From Byssochlamys sp. IMV 00236 (lineage: Eukaryota > Ascomycota > Eurotiomycetes > Eurotiales > Thermoascaceae), in assembly GCA_001931875.2 (NCBI GenBank), contig MSJH02000812.1, positions 620,001 to 684,000 on the forward strand: a stretch of 64,000 nucleotides of DNA, read 5' to 3'. The notes under the pieces were generated by a model. The model saw only the letters and a list, made by a program, of their open reading frames with translations, did no database searches and was not told where the DNA came from. A program made the position numbers and the translations under genes. This document shows, piece by piece, positions 22,484 to 36,182 of this stretch; within the stretch, counting starts at the first letter, position 1; each line of letters starts with the position of its first letter.

Positions 22484-24170
22484 ATGCCTCCAAAGCGAGT
22501 TGCGATAATAGGGGGAGGATGCGCAGGTATCAGTTCACTCTGGGCGTTGAGAGATTCAGGCCATGAAGTGCATCTATTTGAATCATCTGATAAACTTGGT
22601 GGCCGTCTAAAAACGCTTCCTTTTGAAGAAAGTGGTCGTCGAATCGATGTTGATACAGGACCAGTGTTCTTCAATGCACATGCTTCCCGTCAGTGTGACC
22701 AAATACGACTATCTTTCTTCCATGCTGACCGTAACCAGCCAATTTTGACTCTCTCATTGATTGTCTCGGACTGCATACGTCTGAAGGGAGACTGAGCTTT
22801 GGCTTCTCTCAAGGGAGCCGCATTTTCCAATGGGGAAGTAGTCTCCTGAGAGATGTGCTCTTTCATCCAGGGACATTCTGCAGCCTGGAAACATGGCAAA
22901 CGATATTCGACGTAGTCAGATTCAAGTATCTGGCTGCTGATGTCTTGGCCAATGAGGTGGAGGATCTCGGCTTCCTACCCAGCGTCCGAGACTATCTTGC
23001 AAAAGAAGGCTATTCTCACAGCTTTTGTGAGAGTTACTTGGTCCCTTTGCTTTCAGAACTATGGAGAACGAATTCGGCAAAGTGCCTCTCAAGCCTTCCT
23101 ATCAAGCCCTTGATTCGCTTTCTGCATGACCATGGGATCTTGAGCACTTCAGGGCGAACACCAGAATGGCAAACGATCCAAGGAGGAGCAGAAAAACTTA
23201 TAAAAGCCATGACCAGAACTATCCCAGCAGATAGGCTCCATTTGAAGGCGCGAGTCGTAAATGTTGAGCCTGCCGACATGACCGCCGGCTACACTCTACA
23301 TACCAGTGACAGCCAGTCATCCGATTTCGATCACATAATATATGCCGTCGACGGCGAAGAGATTCTTAAAATATGCGGTTCACTACTAGATGTTCAGGAG
23401 ATCAATATCATTAGTGAGCTTCGCACGTCGAAGACCGTTGGCGTCCTCCATTCCGATACTTCTGTAAGTGACTGCATGCTAAAATTTGCCCCATTGCGAG
23501 CTTTATCTTTAGCTATTTTCAGGAGACTAGCCAATATCTACTAGATCTCATCTTTCTGCAAAACTCACTAACACCGCCCCAGCTCATGCCCAACGACTCA
23601 CAGCGGTGGTCCGCTTGCAACTACATCTCGAACCCATACTCGAAACCCAAATCTTCGCAACCCCAAGCATGCCTCACCTTCTGGGCGAACAACACCCAAA
23701 ACATCCCATACTCTAAATTCGGCGACGTCTTCATCACCCTTAACCCCTTCACTCCACCTCATCCTCGCCTCGTGCAAGGGATCTGGGAATACACTTCCCC
23801 CGAACTGAGCGCATCAGCACTAAACGCAGAGCGAGAGCTTCCCACAATCCAAAATACAAAAGGCCTCAGCTACTGCGGTTCTTGGACGGGTTTTAACTTC
23901 TATGAAGAAACAGTCACGAATGGGCTGAGAGTCGCTGTTGAGCATTTGGGCGCAGAGCTCCCGTTCCAGCTGGTTGATCACCAAGCAGCTCAGGTTTCTG
24001 CTTCAGGTCGTTTTAGTAGTTTGAAGAATATGGTCATTAGGATGATACTGAGGCTGCTTGGCTTCTATATATGGATGGGTGGGATACTGCTTCGCCTTTT
24101 GGGCTTGATTAGCGTTGTGAGGTTTACGTCGGAAAGGAGCAGTAATGCTAAGAGTTGGAAGGCTGTGTGA
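22484..24170 (+). CDS. FAD/NAD(P)-binding amine-oxidase-like protein with C-terminal hydrophobic segment
   Basis: Three exons, 22484-22688, 22739-23463 and 23583-24170, give 505 residues. The N-terminal dinucleotide-binding motif is classic: VAIIGGGCAGISSLWAL followed by an acidic residue at the end of strand 2 (HLFES) and the KLGGRLKT block. A later FAD contact, GLSYCGSWTGFNFYEETVTNGL, is also present near the C-terminus. The layout matches fungal amine oxidase/cyclopropane-synthase-associated flavoproteins. Unusually, residues about 455-485 form a strongly hydrophobic stretch (ILRLLGFYIWMGGILLRLLG), suggesting membrane association. The substrate is unknown. The exon 1-2 join restores ASPNFDSLIDCLG. 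Confidence 0.8.
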
Positions 24171-24562
24171 ACTCCTGTTGGGAAATTGGATATGCCTAGA
24201 TAGTTTTGGGAATTTACATTTTTCATACTTGTTAAAGCCTCACCTAAGCGTAGGGGCTACGTTATATGATAACGAGCAGCGTAAGGAAAAAACTCGATAA
24301 TTTCTTTTTTTCTTTGAAGGACAAAAGTACTGTTACATAAATCCTGGCCCTGATACATTAATACTGCAAACAAGCACGGAGGTAATGAAAAGCCAGCAAG
24401 GGAAAAGGCAAAGTATTCTTTGTGTGTCATTGAATACTTCACACCATCCTGATTTTATTCCACCCTTCGTGATAATCTCGAAAAAAAATACTAGATGCGA
24501 CGACTCTCGTAACTCCGAACTTGATTTCCCTTGTTTGTTTGTCTCCTCCCCGTTTCGTTCAT
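24171..24562. other. Intergenic region between convergent genes
   Basis: 3' flanks of the flavoprotein gene and of rvb1. No gene seen. Confidence 0.6.
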
Positions 24563-26069
<1,507 letters not shown>

Positions 26070-26465
26070 GATGGAGGGTTGCAGCCTCACTCAGAAGCCG
26101 CACAGCACTCGCGTAAGACTTGGAGTAAAGAACTAACGTCGTTAGGAAGCTCGAAGGGTCCGTAGATGGGCGCGGGGAATCGTGAACAGGATGATCTGAG
26201 GAGCTTCAGTCGATGTTCTCGCGGAGAGGCTGTTGGTCTCGCCGAAATTCACAGCGCGCGCAAGGCTGGACAAAACATCCAATCACAGATCCCTTTTGCC
26301 AAGGCGGTCAACCACCCCAAATTCTTCTTGAACAAGCTGCTCCGCCGACACCTTCAACCGTCTCCCAAAAGTCCAAGTCAAAGGGCTCGGCTACGCCTTC
26401 TTTTATCTTGTGAGATCCTTTTTCTTGTGATGGTTGAGGCCTAGTCCTCTACTTTGATCGTCACA
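26070..26465. promoter_or_regulatory. Short divergent promoter shared by rvb1 and the bL28m gene
   Basis: 396 bp separate the two start codons. A CCAAT box lies at 26279-26283. The close head-to-head spacing implies shared regulatory DNA. Confidence 0.5.
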
Positions 26466-27131
26466 ATGGCAGGCCTCACTACCAGCATGGGTCTCTCATT
26501 CCCGTCTTCCATCACCGCGGCCTTCCGCGGTCTCTCCTTGACATCGAAGCGCTCATTCTCCACGACTCTGTCGACGCAAAAGACCAAACAACTGCCCGAC
26601 TACATTCCTCCGTACCCATATGGACCCAATTACATCTACAAACAATCCAACAGCGGTCTGTATGGGGGTACTATGATCCAATTCGGAAACAAGATTTCGC
26701 AAGGAAGAAATCACGGGCGGACGAGGCGGTCATGGAAGCCAAACGTGCGACGCAAGAAGATACACAGTGAAGCTCTCGGAGAGGATCTCTACATCAAGGT
26801 TACCCGCCGGGCCTTACGAACGATATACAAGTCGGGTGGATTGGATAACTACCTTCTGGATGACCGACCAGGAAGGATCAAGGAACTCGGTGTTTTTGGT
26901 TGGCAGTTGAGGTGGAGGATTATGCAGACGCCAAAGATCCAAGAGCAGTTCAGGGAGCAGAGAAAGAAGCTGGGTCTTCCGGAGCCTCCCTCGTTCGAGG
27001 AGTGGGTGAAGCAGAAGGAGCAGGAGATCAACCAGGCCATTGAGAAGGACAGAAACATCAAGGAGGAGACGAAACCCACCATTCCCACAAATGCAAGCAC
27101 ATCGCCTGCCTCAGAGGAATCACGAGTCTAG
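26466..27131 (+). CDS. mrpl24: Mitochondrial large-subunit ribosomal protein bL28m (yeast Mrpl24)
   Basis: Single-exon gene of 221 residues. The first 38 residues are rich in Ser, Thr and Arg with almost no acidic residues (RGLSLTSKRSFSTTLSTQK), a typical matrix presequence. The L28 domain follows (about 65-135): GGTMIQFGNKISQGRNHGRTR, WKPNVRRKK and the block LYIKVTRRALRTIYKSGGLD. A mitochondrion-specific C-terminal extension (about 140-221) is charged and helical. It works in the mitoribosome large subunit. The ATG at 26466 precedes the presequence; an in-frame TTG four codons earlier is not needed. Confidence 0.93.
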   Translation: MAGLTTSMGLSFPSSITAAFRGLSLTSKRSFSTTLSTQKTKQLPDYIPPYPYGPNYIYKQSNSGLYGGTMIQFGNKISQGRNHGRTRRSWKPNVRRKKIHSEALGEDLYIKVTRRALRTIYKSGGLDNYLLDDRPGRIKELGVFGWQLRWRIMQTPKIQEQFREQRKKLGLPEPPSFEEWVKQKEQEINQAIEKDRNIKEETKPTIPTNASTSPASEESRV

Positions 27132-28009
27132 ATAGCTCTCGAGTTCGGGGGCTTGGGGAATCGGCCGAGAGGAGACACGTTATGTACCATTATCAACACG
27201 GTGACGCTGCTCTAGTCAAGCGGCATACTTTGGGACGTCGCTTGTTTTCTCACGGACACTGGAGGAGTTCGGAAGATCAGTGACACGTCCATACATCATT
27301 TCTGTCGGAATTGTATATCAAACATCTCTGCATGTCGTTATAAGTTAAATTGATACGGTTTATTGCACACAATGCTCGTTTGTATCGAGTACTTATCCAT
27401 CTCGGGATGAGATACCATGCTTAGGTTCTTAATTGTCTCAGGCATCTATATTCCCTTAAACCTTAGGCCGATACCAGAGGTGAAAGGTTATAGTCTCAGT
27501 TTCTACGGACAAAAGAGTAGGCGGAAACGCGATGGTATGAGCCCGTATCATAGCAATAGACCATCTTGCTACAAATACATGAGACCTGCTCTATTAGTAC
27601 CCCACATGACGTTGGTTAAGTGACTATAAATCATCATTATTTCCAAACTTTTGGTGTCTGTTGTCGAGCACTAAATGTATATATATATCGATACATTGGT
27701 CGCATTGAACTAGCTGGAATTAACCAACAACACAACGCAAACACGCCACACAAGCTGCTTCCAAGGAAATCTAGAGACATTTCCAGTACTATACCTGGCA
27801 GCTAATACATCGAGAAATGTCCATCGCTATCATTGTCCACGGAGGACATTTCCGCAAAGTCACTGGGAAAAAAGATGACCCGGGCCGCCTATCTGGCTCG
27901 ATCCGTCGCGAAGGAGGGATCAAGGAGATCTGCTATGTCGTGATTAAAGAGAAATAGACATTTTCTCAAGTCTCCCAGCATCGGCACGCTGGGGGGACTT
28001 ACTGTCGCA
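27132..28009. other. Intergenic region between bL28m and GT34 genes
   Basis: 3' flank of the bL28m gene and promoter of the GT34 gene. A short TATATA run lies near 27678. No gene seen. Confidence 0.55.
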
Positions 28010-29101
28010 ATGCAGTTCGCTTTACCTCCGCGGAAGAGCCCTCATGCTCATCCTTACCCTCGTTCATCCCGTCTGTCGTTCCAGCGCCGTAGACAACTGA
28101 AGGCTGCCGCAGTGCTAGGCTTCGCCTTGCTTTCCATCCTTTTCCTCGCCTCACACTTCTTCTCATCTTCGGATACGGAATCTGCTGCGATCCTCTCCAG
28201 CGCTCCAGAGGTGGTGCTGGTCACCGTGTTTGACCGTGACGTCTTGAGCAAGAGCTATATCGAGAAAGTCAAGAAGAACCGCGAATACTATGCTGCGCGA
28301 CACGGTAAGCATTGCCCCTCAGTCCATCGCGAGATAATTTCCAAGCTGATACAGTCGAAGGCTACGCGAATTTTTTTGCGAACGTTTCGGACTACGAATA
28401 TGCTTTGAACAACGCCCCTCGAAGCTGGGCTGTTGTCCCTGCGGTCCGCCATGCCATGACACAGCACCCTCATTCGGCATACTTCTTCCATCTGAGCCCC
28501 CATAGCCTAATCATGAACCCGAGCGTCTCCATGAAATCCCTTGTCACGGATTCTAAGCGTCTTGAGTCTCTTATGATCAAGGATATCCCTGTGGTTCCTC
28601 CGGACAGTGTGATCAGGACATTTTCTCATTTGCAGGGTCAGGATGTCGACTTGATTCTCACACAGGACAAGGAAGATTTGAGCTCTGGCAGCTTCATTAT
28701 CAGACAGGGTACCTGGGGGAAATATTTCTTGGATGTCTGGTTCGACCCTCTGTATCGCAATTATAATTTCGCAAAGGCCGAGATTCATGCTCTGGTAAGC
28801 CGCCACACGAGACATCACGGTTTCCTTTAATGATGAGAAGAAGCCGCCTATTAACACCCTCCTCTCATTATAGGACCACATCGTGCAATGGCACCCGACT
28901 ATCCTAGCGAAACTGGCCCTCGTTCCGCAACGTATCATAAACGCTTACAGCAGAGATTCCAACGGAGCAACAACCGATGGTACATATAAGGAGGGCGACT
29001 TCCTGATTCGTGCAATGGGCTGTGATACGGAAGTGAAACGCAACTGTGAGCAGGAGCTGGAACCTTACTACAGCCAATGGCAGAGATCGATTTCCCATTA
29101 G
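28010..29101 (+). CDS. GT34-family alpha-1,6-mannosyltransferase complex subunit, Mnn11-like
   Basis: Exons 28010-28304, 28361-28794 and 28874-29101 give 318 residues; an alternative acceptor at 28355 would add two. The layout is type II Golgi: short basic N-terminus, one membrane anchor (about 31-51, LKAAAVLGFALLSILFLASHFF), then a luminal GT34 domain beginning at VVLVTVFDRD. Conserved blocks include YIEKVKKNREYYAARHG, SWAVVPAVRHAM, IIRQGTWGKYFLDVWFDP and HIVQWHPTILAKLALVPQR. Yeast Mnn10 and Mnn11 belong to the M-Pol II complex that extends the alpha-1,6 mannan backbone. Where active GT34 enzymes have a DxD before LIMNP, this protein reads HLSPHSLIMNP (residues about 142-152). It may therefore be a non-catalytic subunit. 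Confidence 0.85.
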
Positions 29102-29709
29102 GCAATTTAACAACATTTTACGGTACGATGTCAACGTGGGGACGTAATGAACAGAATTATTATCATCGACGAATGTGCATTTTCTTTTCTTATTTTCGCA
29201 CCGAGAAGAGGAGGGTCTCCGCCATGTGCATTTGATCTGGTTTTATTAGGGTGCCTGAGGGATCTCAATATGTATTGTTTTTGAACCTTTCTGGTTCATG
29301 TACTTGTTCTTTTAACCATTTAGACGTTTTTCACCTAAATAAAATAATACAGAGAGAAATACTGCAAGTTTTGTATATCTTATTCTGTAGAATTATAATA
29401 CAGGTATAACACTAAGCTAATTATAGTAATACTGTTTTGTCTCTTTTTGGTCTCGCGGCGGAATGCTTGCGGGACCCCTTCGTTCCTCATTTCACCATCT
29501 ATAGGCCGTATCGATACAATCACTAACACCATATCCGCATGTCATGCTCTATTAATCGTGGCTGGGGATGGTGATTCGGTCTTTGCTTCTGTGGTTACTG
29601 GCCGCCTCGAGTGCCATGTCTTGATGATGACGGAGCGTCAACTGCTTTGGCAATGATTTACCTCCTAGGCTATCACCGACATCATGAATCGCCCGAGTTG
29701 TTTGTAATT
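29102..29709. other. Intergenic region between convergent genes
   Basis: 3' flanks of the GT34 gene and of tsc13; AT-rich at about 29330-29440. No gene seen. Confidence 0.6.
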
Positions 29710-30799
29710 TTAAACAATAGGAGGGAGCATCGTGAACTTCTTGGGCTTGTACTTGCCACCAAATTCCTTGCGGTATCGACGCTCCTTGCCACGGGCCCAG
29801 ATAGCCATCTGGGTGGTACCAACGATCAGGAAGAGCAGAACACTCCAGCTCAGACCACTCAGCAGATAGACACCAATCCAGGCAATCACCTCGAACATAT
29901 AGTTAGGGCAGGTGACCAGACCGAACCCGAATCCTCTGGGGATACCTCTTTCCGTGGATCCAGGCTTGCGGAGACCACGAAGCACCAGGTGAGTGTTCAA
30001 GTTGGCAATTTCACCGAATGCAAAGAGTGCGAGACCGCTGTACAGGAGGATAGTGTTAGGCTCGTCTGACGCAGCAGCAGCATCAGGACGGAAGACCCAG
30101 TATGCAATGTTGAGACCGGCTAGGAACCAGTAGTGTGCGCAGTTCTTGAAGATGTTACGCGCAGGCATGGTTGCGGAGCTGAAACGGTGGACGAAGATCG
30201 TTTCGAGCTCTCGCTTGAGGAAGTGGATTGTGAGAAGTGCGCATATGAGAACTTGGAGACTGGAAGGTTCAGGAATAGGCTTGTCGAAGTTGAAGTAAAT
30301 ATAAGGCCGTAGGACATAAAGGATCAATGCCGGAATGACAAGTGGGCCGAAATACTCGATGATGTAGACGGTTCTCCATCCCGCCTGAGGGCCTTAAAGC
30401 AAAAGCAGAGTTAGATATAGTTTTGTAAAAAGAGAGGGTGATGCTTTTTATCAGACAGGGATGCGCGGCACACACCAAGATCTTTGACGTGAACCAAGCT
30501 GTTGTTCTCAAGTCCAACATCCTCAAGAGTCTTGTCCTTTGAATTCGGGACAACGGTCTTGTCGACACCTTTGGTGATTCTCAAACGGTGGATCGAATAT
30601 CCAGTAGCCTGGGCAAGGGAGGCATAGATTTCCTGTGTAGAGGTGTTGGAAGGAACCTGGAGTTCTTTGGGGAGCTTGCGAATCCGCTTGCCTGGCAAGA
30701 TGTGAGCCCGATTGATCAATAGGATCTTAGATGTGAGAATATCTCTTGTGACAACTGACCTCTTGGCTCGACATTGAGCGTAATGACCTGGGACGCCAT
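29710..30799 (-). CDS. tsc13: Very-long-chain enoyl-CoA reductase Tsc13
   Basis: Three exons on the minus strand, 30799-30760, 30691-30476 and 30392-29710, give 312 residues, matching the family. Tsc13 performs the last reduction of each fatty-acid elongation cycle in the endoplasmic reticulum, supplying very long chains for sphingolipids. An N-terminal ubiquitin-like domain (about 1-85) is followed by several membrane segments and a C-terminal steroid-reductase-like domain. Visible blocks: RELETIFVHRFSSATMPARNIFKN, NTHLVLRGLR, RGFGFGLVTCPNYMFEV and the basic end RYRKEFGGKYKPKKFTMLPPIV. The last block resembles the C-terminal signature of the steroid 5-alpha-reductase superfamily. Confidence 0.96.
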
Positions 30800-32635
30800 C
30801 CTTGTAACGATCTCTGGTCGATGTTTTTTATGCCCCGAAATGGCAACTTGCGAAGTAGGAGATCGAGAGGAGGTCAGTCAAAGATCAATGAGTTGACGGC
30901 AAGCTCACGAGATCGAGACCAGCAGATGGAGCCAGGTAGGCCGGATACGCAGAGGCAGACTACTGACAACCGTGTGCCTGCTGAAAATGGGCGAGGTGGT
31001 GAACTCAACAGTGTATTGGGAAGCTTTATGTCACATGACGGGAGGTCTCCCCAAAGTGCCGCGGTCGGCGGACATCAATTCAGATTCCCGATGCAAGGTC
31101 CATGGCAATAGTCACAACACCCTAGACGAGAGCCTAGATAAGGGAGCACAGTTCCGCAGCGTATCATTTCAAGACTTTGCAACATACGTCCGCCATAGAG
31201 CCTGATATCTGAACAATGGCGCAGCTGACCGTAGTAGCAACTTTTCCAGCCTGTCTAGTTATGAAAGTGTGTGAAACCCGAGCTTGGACACTCTCACTCC
31301 TTTGCAAGGTTCTTATCGGTGGATAAACCCCAAGCTGAGGCCCAAGTCTTCTAATATGCTCCTCTTCTAATTATGATTGGCAAGGCAATATAACGTATTC
31401 AGCAGAGTCCATCACGGAGTGCTGCAGATTCAAGCATACGGCATGCTATGTCAATTCGAATCTGGCACTCTGTTTCTTGACGCGGAGAGAGAATACGATG
31501 TTTGTTTGTGGCCCTTGGGCCGTCTTTACGCCATAGTTTGCTTGTACAGCGTGGCACTGCGCGTTCTAAGCTTGTTTGAGTGTGGTCTCAGGGTCTAAAG
31601 TGAGCACAATGATCATATAGCCGGCGATCGTGACAATTTCCGGCAGCCAGTCCTTCAATGACCCGGATGGGCTGACCAACCAGATCAGAGAATATCACGC
31701 ATAACTTACACAATCCGATTGAGCTTCACCTGTCTTGAGTATGCATGCTGGACACTGCTACCGACACCCGGGTGGGCATGGATGCCAAATCTCCGGCCGC
31801 GGACTGGCCCGAGATTTCGGTCTATCTGAGTATCCTTTTGCTCGGCGCCGCTGCTCCCGCTTCTTGCCTCAAGGCTCAAGGGCCCCTTCTCCCAGCCATT
31901 GGCACTGAGGTGCCAACGAAGCAGAATGTTCAGGAAAAGCAGATTCGACCGTGACACGTACGAATCAAGGAATTGCGTTCTTCAGCACTCAGCCGAGCAC
32001 CCCGTAGTATCCTGTTTACTACCCAGGAAGCCAACATCATCATGGCGAGCTGCGTCAACCGTGCTGGCTCCACCATTTCCGATCGATCTACTTACTCTAG
32101 TTCAGCCTACTCTCAGCCGCAGAAAGTTTTGAGCTTCTCTAGCCTTCTCATAAAACTAGCCGTTCCTTTTTCCGAAATTTAAGCAGTAGGTATCTCCACA
32201 TCATTGCTTGTCTTGCTACACGTTCACCTTCCCACAGTTGTTGTGCGACCTGCGATTGCCCTGATTGTTGTGTTGTTCGATTGCCATTGCTAGTATAGGT
32301 AGATCGTTGAAGCAGACCTTCACTAATGTTTACTATTCAAAAGTACCCGATATAAAGTTTGCTTTGAACTTCAGTGGTAAGTTCGGGATCTTGAGGTAAA
32401 CATTTGTGGTCCCGCTCCTTCCTGATATCTCCTATAAAGCATTCATCCAAAACAACATCGACCATGCATTTCTTCTAGATAGATGTCTAGAAAGTCCCTG
32501 TCTCGGCGAACAAATTATCCCTTCGGACAATTTTGCTGCGTCCAAAATATTATTCCTACCCAAAATATCATTCCTAACGCTTGTCTATACTAGCATACAT
32601 AGTATTCCTACGTCATTCGTGTCACTGCATCCATA
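30800..32635. other. 1.8-kb divergent upstream region of tsc13 and ppoA
   Basis: The longest gap between annotated coding sequences apart from the region around the assembly gap and the left part of 51908-53639. Frames of 70-97 codons occur on both strands but overlap one another and have no domain. It probably holds an extended ppoA promoter and leader. Confidence 0.55.
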
Positions 32636-35600
32636 ATGGCCAAATCGGACCGGAACTCCATTCGTGGTGAGATCAAGAGATCGTTCTCCCAGTTGAATAA
32701 AGTCATTACTGCTTCGTTGAGGTCCTTGCCGACAGAGACAGGGGACAGAACCTATGTCACGGAGCCTTCAGCCACGACTGGAGTATTGAAGGATCTCGGC
32801 CACGTACACATTAAGGATGTGGAAACCCTGATCGACGTGACCAAAAGCGCTGCCACCGGCGAGCCCGTCAATGACAGAGAATATATCATGGAAAGAGTCA
32901 TTCAGGTAAGGAACAATTGCTCAGAGGACGACTGCATATCTAATAAACCGCAGCTTGCTGCAGAGTTGCCTTCTACGTCTCGTAACGGCAAAGCTTTGAC
33001 GAACACTTTCTTAACCCAACTATGGAATGATCTGAAGCATCCACCGCTGTCGTAGGTTCATTCTGGAATAGACATGGAATATGTATGATCGCATCTGACA
33101 TCGTGCAGCTACCTCGGGAGCGAGTTCGCTTACCGCCAAGCCGATGGATCTAATAATGTGGGTTGATCATTCTTTAAAACGATTGTATACCTGCTAACGT
33201 CTGACAGAACATCATGGCGCCTCATATTGGCCAAGCAGGATCGTCGTACGCAAGATCTGTGCGCCCCAAGACGATGCTTCCAGGAGCTCTACCTGAACCG
33301 GATGTTTTGTTTGACTGCCTTTTGGAACGGAAGAAGTTCAAGGAACACCCAAACAAGATCTCAAGCATTCTCTTCTATATAGCGTCGATCATCATTCATG
33401 GTAAGCATCCCAATTCTTTGTTGACGTGACTCAAGGCTAAGATCATCTTAGATATTTTCCTCACGGATCATGAAGATTACACTAGATCGCTTACCTCTTC
33501 GTACCTTGACTTATCGCCGCTATATGGCAATAATCAGGAAGAACAGAATGCTGTCCGAACTTTCCGAGATGGTAAACTCAAACCCGACTGTTTCTCTTCG
33601 AAACGGGTCCTAGGCTTCCCGCCTGGTGTTGGCGTGCTTCTCATCATGTTCAACCGCTTTCACAATTATGTTGTCGAAAACCTGGCCAAAATCAACGAAA
33701 ACGGACGCTTCACAAAGCCAGCCGAGTCAAACACGAAGGCCTATGCAAAGTATGACAACGATCTCTTCCAGACTGGCCGACTGGTGACTTGCGGACTCTA
33801 CGTCAATATCATACTGAAAGATTATGTCCGCACAATTCTGAATATCAACCGCACGGACAGCGTCTGGAGCTTGGACCCTCGCACTGAAATGAAGAACAGC
33901 GCTTTTGGTGAAGCCCCGGCCGAGGCAACAGGCAATCAAGTGTCTGCTGAATTCAACCTTGTGTATAGGTGGCATTCTTGCATTTCTCAACGCGATACGA
34001 AATGGACAGAAGAGGTATACAACAAAATATTCCCAGGAAAAGACTCAGACCAAGTCAGCATACAGGACTTTGTCCAAGGTCTTGGACACTGGGAAGCTAA
34101 GCTGCCCCAAGACCCTCAAGAATACCCATTTGCCGACCTGAAACGTGGAGGAGATGGTTTGTTCAACGATGATGACTTAGTGAAGATATTTGCCGAGAGC
34201 GTTGAAGACGTTGCCGGCGCCTTCGGTGCATCCCACGTGCCGACGGTCTTAAAGGCCGTCGAAGTTTTGGGCATCAAGCAAGCTCGTTCATGGAACTTGG
34301 CAACCCTCAATGAGTTTAGGGACTATTTCAATCTTGCCCCATACAAGACATTCGAGGAGATAAATCCCGACCCGTATATTGCTGACCAGCTTCGCCGCCT
34401 CTACGACCACCCTGATTATGTCGAGATCTACCCCGGTGTCATAGTTGAAGACGCGAAGGAGCCTATGGTAGGCAGTGGGCTTTGCACCAACTTCACGATC
34501 TCCAGGGCAATCCTGTCGGATGCAGTTGCGTTAGTCAGAGGAGACCGATTCTACACTATTGACTACACGCCTAAGCAACTCACGAACTGGGCATATAATG
34601 AAGTCAACTATGATACTTCTGTCGACGGGGGTCAAGTCTTCTACAAGCTTGTGTTGCGTGCTTTCCCTAACCATTTTAAGGGAAATTCCGTATATGCACA
34701 CTTCCCGATGGTCGTGCCGTCCGAAAACAAAAAGATACTCACTGATCTGGGCCTTGACCACAAGTACAGCTGGGATATACCTGCCAGAATTCCCCAGCCG
34801 GAGTGGATTTCGTCTCATTCTGCCTGCACCACTATCCTCGGTGATAAGGAGAGATTCAAAGTGACATGGGGAGAAACAATCGAATTTCTGATGAATCGCG
34901 ACGGTCATCCTTACGGTAAAAACTTCATGTTGTCTGGAGATGGCCCTCCTAATGCCTCTTCGCGCAAGATGATGGGAGCAGCACTGTATCGCCAAAAATG
35001 GGAGGCTGAAACTAAAGCTTTCTACAAAGACATCACCCTGAAGCTACTGAAAGAGAATTCTTACAAGCTTGCTGGCGTCAACCAGGTTGACATTGTCCGT
35101 GACATTGCGAATCCTGCTCAAGTGCACTTCTGTGCAAGTGTCTTCTCCTTGCCCCTGAAAACAGAGTCGAACCCAAGGGGCATATTTGCAGATTCGGAAC
35201 TCTACATGATAATGGCGGGGGTATTTGCTTGCATATTCTACGATGTGGATCCAGCAAAATCCTTCCTACTCCGTGAATCCGCGCGCCAGGCCACTCAACA
35301 GCTTGGTCAACTGGTGATGGCGAACGTTGAAATCATTAGTAAGAGTGGGCTCATTGCAAGCCTGGTAGACTATTTCCATCGACATGATGTTCTATCGGAT
35401 TATGGTACCCACATGATCCAACGTCTGCTAGCAAGCGGGCTGCCGCCACAAGAGATCGTATGGACGCACATCCTACCCACCGCAGGTGGTATGGTTGCAA
35501 ACCAGGCCCAGCTGTTCTCCCAATGTCTTGACTATTATCTTTCGGACGAAGGCTCTGTTCATTTGGCCGAGATAAACAGGTTGGCGAAGGAAGATACGCC

Positions 35601-36182
35601 GGAAGCTGATGATCTGCTGATGAGATAGTGAGTCAATAACCCGATTGACATGAGACGTCCTTGACTGACAAATGTAGCTTTATGGAGGGCGCGCGGTTGC
35701 GATGTTCAGTTGGATTACCTCGTGAGGTGGCAAAGCCCTCTGTCATAGAAGACGAGGGTAAGAAGCTGAACCTGAAACCGGGACAGAAGGTCATATGCAA
35801 CCTTGTATGTGCTCACTGATTCTTTTGTCGAAGTCTGAAGAAACCCCACTGATTGATTCCACTCCAGGTTGCTGCCTCCATGGATCCGTCTGTTTTCCCC
35901 GAGCCTGAGAAAGTCAGACTTGACCGCGACATGGACGCATACATGCACTTTGGCTTTGGACCCCATCAGTGCTTGGGTTATGGAATTTGCCGCCTTGCTC
36001 TTACCACTATGCTGAAGGTCGTCGGCCGGCTTGACAACCTGCGTCGAGCCCCTGGGTCCCAGGGTCATCTGAAGAGACTTGCAGCAGCAGGAGGGATTTC
36101 CGAGTACATGACTGCGGATCATAGCAGCTACTTCCCATTCCCAACGACGATGAAGATTCAGTGGGACGGAGAGATAGTGTAA
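32636..36182 (+). CDS. ppoA: Psi-producing oxygenase A: linoleate 8R-dioxygenase / 5,8-diol synthase
   Basis: Seven exons, 32636-32905, 32954-33051, 33109-33157, 33208-33400, 33452-35627, 35678-35804 and 35868-36182, give 1,075 residues. The N-terminal animal-peroxidase-like dioxygenase has the distal haem His203 (IIIHDIF) and the YRWH motif with Tyr375 and His378. The C-terminal P450-like isomerase has ANQAQ at 886-890 and the haem-thiolate block FGFGPHQCLG with Cys1006. These numbers agree within one residue with those I recall for A. nidulans PpoA. The enzyme makes 8-HPODE and isomerises it to 5,8-dihydroxy oleic or linoleic products, the psi factors that tune sexual versus asexual sporulation. 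The intact cysteine and ANQAQ argue against PpoC (10-dioxygenase), where the thiolate cysteine is lost. Confidence 0.95.

Noticed and set aside
31745..31954. Small hydrophobic-looking frame upstream of ppoA
   Set aside because: 69 codons, no family, opposite-strand frame of equal length; treated as promoter region.
32636..36182. PpoC (10-dioxygenase) identity for the fatty-acid oxygenase
   Set aside because: The haem-thiolate cysteine and the ANQAQ motif are intact, which fits PpoA better.
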